DNA from: an uncultured Eubacteriales bacterium
GTDB taxonomy: Bacteria > Bacillota > Clostridia > Lachnospirales > Bianqueaceae
Assembly: GCA_900322165.1 (NCBI GenBank)
Contig: ONYR01000030.1
Coordinates: 1 to 11,180 of the forward strand
Direction of reading: 5' to 3'
Length of the DNA stretch: 11,180 bases
Part shown: positions 6,638 through 11,180 of the stretch, piece by piece
How the letters are laid out: every line of letters starts with the position of its first letter
How positions within the stretch are numbered: the first letter of the stretch is position 1
Notes under the pieces: model-generated
Seen by the model: only the letters and a program-made list of their open reading frames with translations
Database searches by the model: none
Told to the model about the DNA's origin: nothing
Made by a program: the position numbers and the translations under genes

Positions 6638-8837
6638 CTTGTGTTTCCCCTTTCAGATCAGCGGGAGTCTCCGCTTCTTTCCCTTTATATTCCATACAGA
6701 GCATCGTAATATCATCAAACTGCGTGGCATCTTTCACAAACGCGTCCACAGAGACACGGACATTATGAAGAACGCGCTGCGGATCAGCCTGCCGATCCGT
6801 GTTCAAAGCGTCGAGCATGCGCTCAAGACCATACAGTTCGTTTTCCGCATTCGTGGCCTCCGGGACACCATCGGTATAGAGGAACAGCTTGCTTCCGGGC
6901 TCGAGGCGCAGTTCGTATTCACGGTAGGAAACACCATCCATCGCGCCGATCACCAGCCCGTGTTTGTCCTTTATGATTTCAAAGCGGCCGTCTGATCCGC
7001 GCTGAATTACCGGATACTCATGTCCCGCGTTTGCCGCGGTGAGTTTGCCGGTTGAGATCTCCAGAATGCCGACCCAGACGGTAACAAACATCTCCTCCTG
7101 ATTGTTGGAACAGATCGCCTGATTGGTTTTCGTTAAAATCTCCGCGGGCGAGCCGCCAAGCATGGCGACACTCTGCAGAATAATCTTTGATGCCATCATA
7201 AAGAGCGCGGCCGGGACGCCTTTGCCGGACACATCAGCCATCACCATAGCCAGATGGTCATCATCGATCAGGAAGAAATCATAAAAATCGCCTCCGACTT
7301 CCTTGGCCGGATCCATGCTGGCATAGATATCGATCTCATTCTTTTCAGGAAAAGGAGGAAAGATGTGAGGCAGCATGGCGTACTGAATTCTGGTGGCGAG
7401 AGAGAGCTCGGCGCTGATGCGTTCTTTTTCGGCTGTAATGCGGTTGATCTGTGCAACGTATTCTTTCGTTTTCGCGGAGACATCCGCAAAGGTCTCAGCC
7501 AGCACCTCAATTTCGTCACCGGTTTGGTAGGCTTTCTCCATCTCGAATACCTGTCCGGTTCCGCTGAGACGGCTGATGTGTTTGGTCATTGTCTCGAGAG
7601 GCTTAACGATGCGGCCGGCAAGAACCAAGGCACCGGTCAGCGCCAGCAGAACAATAAAACCTGTCAGAACCAGAAACGTCTTGGCGGATTGGTTGGCCCC
7701 CTGCTGATAAGCATTCTGCGCTTCCTGATTGATTTCATCGTACTGAGCGAGCATCTGGGTTGTCGGCTGCTCGGTGACATCTTTCTCAACGACAGAAATA
7801 ACGGTCCATCCGAGTGTTTGCATCGGAGCTCCGGTCAGGTAACAGGGTTTTCCGTCAACATCGATCAACGTCAGGGCAGTTCTCTCCGTGAGGGCTTGAC
7901 TGATAAAGGAGGCTAGCGCTTCATTCTCGCTCTCGCGAAGATCAGCGGCTTTTTCGGAGGTTTCCGGCTTAAACGTGCCTTCGGCCTGCGGAGAGAAGAG
8001 CACCTTCCCCTCGTCATTGACAACACAGAGGAAACCGTTTGCGGAAGAAGTATCGCGAACATAATCGCTGATGGAGTCCAGGAAAATATCCGCTCCGACC
8101 ACGGCGACAAGTTCGCCGTCATCGTAAACCGGCGCGGCACAGGTTACGGTCAGAATGCCGGTAAACGCATCCGGCACAACGTCGGTAAAAATCAGTTCGC
8201 CGGCAGAGGAGGCCTGGGTGTACCACGGACGGTGCCTTACATCGAGCGTATAGACTTCTCCGCTATCGGTGAAATAAGAATCAGATCGGTTGTTTACAAA
8301 AAGAATGCATCCATCAGCGGTCGCGACATAGCAGGAGTCGAGCCTTTCCGAGTTCTCATAGACAGCCAGCATCATCTCACTCATGTTCGCGACCAGGCCA
8401 AGCGTTTCGGACTCGGAAGGGTCGACACCTTTCTCATGCTGCATCTGAACTGAAGCGATGCCTGCGTTTGCCGGATCCGGTTCAAAGTACGGATGATCCG
8501 GATAATTGTCCGCGTGCTTGAAAAGCTCCGTGGCAAAGGCCTGAAGCGTGGATACATCGGTGCGTACATCCGAAAACAGGTCGTCCGCAATGTAGGCCTG
8601 AAGCGCTGTCGTGCGAGACATAGAGGACTCAAGTACGGTCTGCATGGTCTCCTGTGACGCCGTCTCAATCGCTGCCTGCTGTTTGGCGCCGGCTTCCTGC
8701 ACAATGCCGGCAAGCCTTCTTTGCTGATAAACGGATACGATGGTGTAGACGGCGATCAGCGCGATGATCATCAGCAGCATCATGTTGAAGATTTTCTGCT
8801 GCAGACCGCCGAATTTGATTCCGAAAAGTGTCTTCAT
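6624..8837 (-). CDS. Membrane sensor phosphatase: double Cache, HAMP, SpoIIE-type PP2C
   Basis: A 737-aa inner-membrane receptor phosphatase. Transmembrane helix 1 is at about 15-37 and helix 2 at about 386-408. Between them lies a large extracellular double Cache domain with the hallmark RHRPWY (201-206) and PVYDDGELVAVVGADI (236-251). A HAMP linker (409-461) and coiled coil with the switch segment ATRIQYAMLP (481-490) lead to the PP2C domain. Metal-binding motifs are GGDFYD (515-520, D517), ADVSGKGVPAAL (534-545, D535), YTDGVPEATN (654-663, D656) and FDDITML (707-713, D708/D709), so the catalytic centre is complete. It should remove phosphate from Ser of STAS proteins (RsbU/SpoIIE chemistry) in response to an external ligand. 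Its start overlaps the STAS stop as ATGA (8834-8837), which implies translational coupling. It is not sporulation SpoIIE itself, which has many membrane helices and no Cache. Confidence 0.9.
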   Translation of the reverse strand: MKTLFGIKFGGLQQKIFNMMLLMIIALIAVYTIVSVYQQRRLAGIVQEAGAKQQAAIETASQETMQTVLESSMSRTTALQAYIADDLFSDVRTDVSTLQAFATELFKHADNYPDHPYFEPDPANAGIASVQMQHEKGVDPSESETLGLVANMSEMMLAVYENSERLDSCYVATADGCILFVNNRSDSYFTDSGEVYTLDVRHRPWYTQASSAGELIFTDVVPDAFTGILTVTCAAPVYDDGELVAVVGADIFLDSISDYVRDTSSANGFLCVVNDEGKVLFSPQAEGTFKPETSEKAADLRESENEALASFISQALTERTALTLIDVDGKPCYLTGAPMQTLGWTVISVVEKDVTEQPTTQMLAQYDEINQEAQNAYQQGANQSAKTFLVLTGFIVLLALTGALVLAGRIVKPLETMTKHISRLSGTGQVFEMEKAYQTGDEIEVLAETFADVSAKTKEYVAQINRITAEKERISAELSLATRIQYAMLPHIFPPFPEKNEIDIYASMDPAKEVGGDFYDFFLIDDDHLAMVMADVSGKGVPAALFMMASKIILQSVAMLGGSPAEILTKTNQAICSNNQEEMFVTVWVGILEISTGKLTAANAGHEYPVIQRGSDGRFEIIKDKHGLVIGAMDGVSYREYELRLEPGSKLFLYTDGVPEATNAENELYGLERMLDALNTDRQADPQRVLHNVRVSVDAFVKDATQFDDITMLCMEYKGKEAETPADLKGETQDDRS

Positions 8838-9133
8838 TTGATTGTCAGTATCTCCGTGAAGCCGGTGACTTCGAAAATCTCCATGATCGATTCGTTGGCG
8901 TGATGGATCTCCATGGTCCCTTGTTTATTCATGAGTTTCTGAGCGGACAGAAAAACGCGCAGACCGGCGGAGGAGATATATTCAAGGCCTTGAAGATCAA
9001 GAATGAGCGTGGAAACCCCATCGAGGGATTCTCTCAGCAGTTTTTCAAGCGTGGGAGAGGTGATGGTGTCAAGCCGTCCCTCCAGCGTAAAGAGAGCCGT
9101 GCCGTTCTCGGTGGTTTTTTGAATGTTCAGCAT
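8834..9133 (-). CDS. STAS-domain anti-sigma-factor antagonist
   Basis: A 99-aa single STAS domain like RsbV/SpoIIAA, the standard length. The phosphorylatable serine is S55 in LEYISSAGLR (50-59), aligned with the Ser of the DS(S/T)GLG motif in the B. subtilis proteins. Unphosphorylated, it should bind an RsbW-like ATPase and free that protein's partner; the kinase inactivates it and the Cache-PP2C protein reactivates it. It is first in the operon, with AAGGAG (9141-9146) 7 nt before the ATG. Its core is nearly the same as the N-terminal STAS of the downstream fusion, which suggests duplication or fusion within the operon. Confidence 0.9.
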   Translation of the reverse strand: MLNIQKTTENGTALFTLEGRLDTITSPTLEKLLRESLDGVSTLILDLQGLEYISSAGLRVFLSAQKLMNKQGTMEIHHANESIMEIFEVTGFTEILTIK

Positions 9134-9195
9134 ATGAAATCTCCTTGTTAAGGTTTTGAATCAAGATTGCCGTGTATATTTAAGGCTGATAAATC

Positions 9196-9224
9196 ATATT
9201 AACATGTGAAAATCGGATTGACAA
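9196..9224 (-). promoter_or_regulatory. Promoter of the partner-switching operon
   Basis: On the minus strand TTGTCA (9219-9224), 17-nt spacer, TAATAT (9196-9201): a good -35 and a 4-of-6 -10. The start site would be near 9189, about 55 nt before the STAS ATG. Its -35 overlaps the plus-strand TTGACA, making a compact divergent arrangement. Confidence 0.5.
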
Positions 9225-9246
9225 CCGCTTTCAGTTATTCGAAAAT
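9218..9246 (+). promoter_or_regulatory. Possible divergent promoter for the membrane-protein gene
   Basis: Perfect -35 TTGACA (9218-9223) with a poor -10-like GAAAAT after 17 nt (9241-9246). The weak -10 may mean low or activator-dependent expression. Confidence 0.3.
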
Positions 9247-9311
9247 AGGAATAGCGTAGATGCTTTGAAGTGAATAAGAATACGAAGCGGAGCAAGGAGG
9301 ATCGAAAAAGT

Positions 9312-9788
9312 ATGCAGGACCTTGTCGAAGAAGCGAGAGAACAAAACGAGCGAACGATTAAACGCAATAATAAACTGAACTTGATTATTATCGCTGTCAT
9401 CTTCATCGGGTTCATTCTTTACAGCCTGATCGGAAAAGGCAAAGGAGCCGGTGCCGGATTGCGTTTTATCGATGACGGGCTTGTCATTACCGACAGCGAA
9501 GGAAAGGAAACCGTGATTACCTACGCGGAAATGGAGTCGATTACCTTTGTGGAACAAGCCGATTACGGTGAACCGGTGGACGGTTTGACTACGGGGGTGT
9601 TTGCGAAGCATATGGAAGGGACTTTCCGATCGGAAATGTTCGGAGAGTATACAGTCTGCGGCGACCCGAAGATAGTCTGCGCCATCCGAATTCAGACAGC
9701 GGAGAATGTGTACGTGATTAACATGGAAAGTGATGAATCGACCGCCAGGCTGTATGAAGCGATGATCGAGCGGGTGAAGAGTGAGTGA
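9312..9788 (+). CDS. Small single-pass membrane protein with a probable PH-like domain
   Basis: From the ATG at 9312 it has 158 aa. A charged N-terminus (1-21) is followed by one membrane helix, LNLIIIAVIFIGFILYSLI (22-40), a Gly/Lys linker, and a beta-rich domain of about 105 residues (50-155). That domain reads as successive strands (LRFIDDGLVITD, ETVITYAEMESITFV, AIRIQTAENVYVINM) and a final helix (TARLYEAMIERV), the pattern of bacterial pleckstrin-homology-like domains; this is by eye, without an alignment. I prefer the ATG because AAGGAGG (9294-9300) lies 11 nt upstream; the longer frame starting at GTG 9270 (172 aa) has no ribosome site. The gene is divergent from the signalling operon, and its promoter region overlaps that operon's -35. 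Its role is unknown. Confidence 0.75.
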   Translation: MQDLVEEAREQNERTIKRNNKLNLIIIAVIFIGFILYSLIGKGKGAGAGLRFIDDGLVITDSEGKETVITYAEMESITFVEQADYGEPVDGLTTGVFAKHMEGTFRSEMFGEYTVCGDPKIVCAIRIQTAENVYVINMESDESTARLYEAMIERVKSE

Positions 9789-9826
9789 CATCGGTCGAAC
9801 AGGATCGTCGGAAAAGCATAAGAAGG

Positions 9827-9871
9827 CAGCGTCGTGCCCTAACCGTTATGGTTTCGGCAGACGCTGTTTTT
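9827..9871 (+). terminator. Rho-independent terminator with long interrupted stem
   Basis: Outer stem CAGCGTC (9827-9833) pairs with GACGCTG (9860-9866), followed by five T. Inside, GCC/GGC and AACC/GGTT continue the stem with small internal loops. It lies 39 nt after the membrane-protein stop. The U-run is short and is followed by GCG, so termination may be partial. Confidence 0.65.
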
Positions 9872-9878
9872 GCGTCTG
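9858..9878. other. Alternative hairpin overlapping the terminator
   Basis: CAGACGC-TGTTTTT-GCGTCTG, perfect 7-bp arms. Its 5' arm uses GACGC from the terminator's 3' arm, and its loop holds the terminator's U-run, so the two structures exclude each other in RNA. This may be chance, or a way to weaken termination. Confidence 0.4.
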
Positions 9879-9955
9879 ATCGTGAAATACAGCGCATAGC
9901 CTGAGTAATAAATTACCCGGCGAAGAAACGGAAGCAAAAAAACTGAAAATCCGGG

Positions 9956-9983
9956 TTGAATTATCAGCGCGGATGCGTATAAT
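9956..9983 (+). promoter_or_regulatory. Promoter of the LexA-like repressor / polymerase operon
   Basis: TTGAAT (9956-9961), 16-nt spacer, perfect TATAAT (9978-9983). The start site is expected near 9990, inside the palindrome that follows, as is usual for a self-repressed SOS gene. Confidence 0.7.
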
Positions 9984-9988
9984 ATGAA

Positions 9989-10009
9989 TCACGGACGAAG
10001 TGTCCGCGA
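9989..10009. promoter_or_regulatory. Candidate operator of the LexA-like repressor
   Basis: Arms TCACGGAC and GTCCGCGA around GAAGT, one mismatch in eight pairs, directly after the -10. Position and symmetry suit autorepression. It is not the usual Bacillota LexA box (GAAC-N4-GTTC), and I find no such box in this leader, so this repressor probably has its own recognition sequence. Confidence 0.5.
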
Positions 10010-10062
10010 TAGAACAAAAACGGAAAACCGAAGACAGGCACGGTGACATAAAGGAGAAAGTG

Positions 10063-10677
10063 ATGCGGAAAAAAGACCCGGAGCTGATGGAAAAGATCAG
10101 CGATTTTGTCAGTGCGTACTACCGTAAGGAGCAGGAATCGCCGTCGGTTCGGGCGATCGCGGCGGGACTCGGCATCGGCAAATCCACCGCGCACAGCTAT
10201 CTTGTCGAGATGGATGAGAAAAAGATGCTGAGCTATGACGGGAAGTCGATCATCAACAAGGCGGTCGAGCGATGCAAGACCGGCTACACATCCGCGCCGC
10301 TTGTCGGTTCGATCCGCTGCGGCGATCCGGAGGAAGAGGAACAGTATATCGAAGAGTACGTCAGCCTGCCAAGCTCGATTTTCGGAAGCGGACAGATGTA
10401 TATCCTTCGGGCGGTCGGTGACTCGATGGAGGACGCGGGGATCCGCGAAGGGGACTACGTTGTCATTACAAGGCAAAACGAGTGCAATGTGGGCGATCTT
10501 GTGATCGCGCTCGATGGGGAAGGACAGAATACGCTGAAAGCCTACGGCGGGGTCGATGAAGCGAGCGGCTGTGCCGTGCTGGAATACCGAAACCGTTCGG
10601 TGTACGGGGACAAGCGGATCCTTGTTCGGAAACTGGTGCTGCAGGGAGTGGTGAAAAACGTCATCAAGGTGTACTGA
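10063..10677 (+). CDS. LexA-like self-cleaving repressor (S24 peptidase, SOS-type)
   Basis: A 204-aa repressor. The N-terminal winged helix-turn-helix covers about 8-65 (recognition region around SVRAIAAGLGIGKSTAHSYL). A linker leads to a C-terminal S24 protease domain (78-204) with catalytic S121 in VGDSMEDAGI and K159 in NTLKAY. The likely self-cleavage site is C86-G87 in GSIRCGDP: Cys-Gly, as in UmuD, not the Ala-Gly of classical LexA. RecA-stimulated cleavage after DNA damage would relieve repression of itself and of the polymerase. The ATG at 10063 has AAGGAG (10051-10056) 6 nt upstream; the upstream in-frame GTG at 10000 is within the operator and is rejected. The stop TGA overlaps the polymerase ATG by one base. 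It may be a second, operon-specific LexA paralogue and not the genome's master LexA. Confidence 0.87.
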   Translation: MRKKDPELMEKISDFVSAYYRKEQESPSVRAIAAGLGIGKSTAHSYLVEMDEKKMLSYDGKSIINKAVERCKTGYTSAPLVGSIRCGDPEEEEQYIEEYVSLPSSIFGSGQMYILRAVGDSMEDAGIREGDYVVITRQNECNVGDLVIALDGEGQNTLKAYGGVDEASGCAVLEYRNRSVYGDKRILVRKLVLQGVVKNVIKVY

Positions 10678-11180
10678 TGGAACGCGCGTATATCTGCATC
10701 GATCTGAAGTCCTACTATGCCTCGGTGGAGTGTGTGTACAGAGGACTGGATCCGCTGCAGACGGATCTGTTGGTGGCGGATGAATCGCGCTCGGACCAGA
10801 CGATCTGTCTGGCGGTCTCGCCTTCGCTGAAGGCCAAGGGCGTGCCGTCCCGTCCGAGACTGTTCGAGGCAAAACAGAAGATCCGCGAATACGAGGCTGC
10901 GCACCACACCAAGCTGAAATACATTACCGCGATGCCCCGTATGGCGGAATACGAGCGGGTCTCGGCACAGATCTTCTCGATCTATCTGCGCTATGTTGCC
11001 GCGGAGGATCTTCATGTATACAGTATCGATGAATGCTTCATCGACTGCAGCGCCTATCTTCATCTCTACCGGGCCAAGGCGGAGGCGGCCGGAGTGCATC
11101 CGGCTCATCTTATGGCTATGACCATGATCCGGGACGTGCTGAAGGAAACCGGAATTACGGCGACGGTCGGGATCGGCACG
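10677..11180 (+). CDS. Y-family translesion DNA polymerase (UmuC/DinB-like), truncated by the window
   Basis: The first 168 codons are present and remain open to the window end. Read by eye, the protein starts MERAYICIDLKSYYASVEC: D9 is the first catalytic metal ligand and Y14 the likely steric gate. The second catalytic pair is D118-E119 in YSIDECFID, and ATVGIGT (162-168) begins the next conserved block. The form IDLKSYYASVEC is typical of the UmuC-type polymerases of Clostridia and relatives. It replicates past DNA lesions at the price of errors. The ATG overlaps the repressor's TGA by one base and has a modest AAGGTG 5 nt upstream, so translation is coupled to the repressor. The missing part should hold the thumb and little-finger domains. 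Confidence 0.9.
   Translation, partial: MERAYICIDLKSYYASVECVYRGLDPLQTDLLVADESRSDQTICLAVSPSLKAKGVPSRPRLFEAKQKIREYEAAHHTKLKYITAMPRMAEYERVSAQIFSIYLRYVAAEDLHVYSIDECFIDCSAYLHLYRAKAEAAGVHPAHLMAMTMIRDVLKETGITATVGIGT

Noticed and set aside
6624..8837. Phosphatase as the sporulation protein SpoIIE
   Set aside because: It has two membrane helices, a Cache sensor and HAMP, unlike the multi-pass SpoIIE; only the PP2C domain is shared. No sporulation genes are nearby.
9915..9956. Inverted repeat ACCCGG ... CCGGGT upstream of the SOS promoter
   Set aside because: Arms of only 6 bp separated by 30 nt can easily arise by chance; no further symmetry outside them.
10063..10677. Repressor as plain UmuD
   Set aside because: UmuD has no DNA-binding domain; this protein has a full winged helix-turn-helix in front of the protease domain.
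1..11180. Mobile elements, CRISPR, tRNA/rRNA, riboswitches, phage genes
   Set aside because: No direct-repeat arrays, transposase or integrase motifs, cloverleaf signatures or known riboswitch cores were seen on reading both strands.

Overview
The window looks like a chromosomal segment of a Bacillota (Firmicutes) bacterium, probably a gut-type member of the Clostridia or Erysipelotrichia. The grounds are strong AGGAGG-type ribosome sites, a SpoIIE/STAS/RsbW-type partner-switching cassette, a LexA-like repressor joined to a clostridial-type Y-family polymerase, and a FucO-like dehydrogenase with a Rex-type operator in front of it. Base composition is mid-range and looks even across the window. 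I see no insertion sequence, integrase, tRNA, rRNA or CRISPR array. The genus cannot be read from this sequence.

Region 1 (1-4170) is a carbohydrate locus. Two genes on the minus strand, a xylose-isomerase-like TIM-barrel isomerase/epimerase and lactaldehyde reductase (fucO), diverge from two genes on the plus strand, a TetR-type regulator and a family 1 glycoside hydrolase. The shared intergenic region has two divergent promoters whose -10 elements overlap, plus two inverted repeats that could be TetR operators. fucO also has its own candidate promoter, overlapped by a clostridial Rex-like box, which would link aldehyde reduction to NADH/NAD+ status. A perfect 13-bp bidirectional terminator closes the hydrolase and also the operon that arrives from the other side.

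Region 2 (4178-9224, minus strand) is the most interesting part: a tightly packed four-gene partner-switching signalling operon. It encodes a single STAS anti-sigma-antagonist; a membrane sensor phosphatase (double Cache-HAMP-PP2C/SpoIIE); an unusual 525-aa protein that joins STAS, an APH/choline-kinase-like phosphotransferase and an RsbW-like ATPase domain; and a PHP-family phosphoesterase. Neighbouring genes overlap by 4 and 14 nt. The PHP gene lies in the same reading frame as the fusion gene, separated by one TAA codon and seven sense codons, and has no clear ribosome site. No sigma factor is encoded nearby, so the output is unknown.

Region 3 (9218-9871, plus strand) carries one small membrane-anchored protein with a PH-like cytoplasmic or extracellular domain, divergent from the signalling operon and followed by a terminator-like hairpin that competes with a second hairpin.

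Region 4 (9956-11180, plus strand) is an SOS-type operon: a promoter with a palindrome at the expected start site, a LexA-like self-cleaving repressor with a Cys-Gly cleavage site, and a translationally coupled Y-family DNA polymerase cut off by the window edge.
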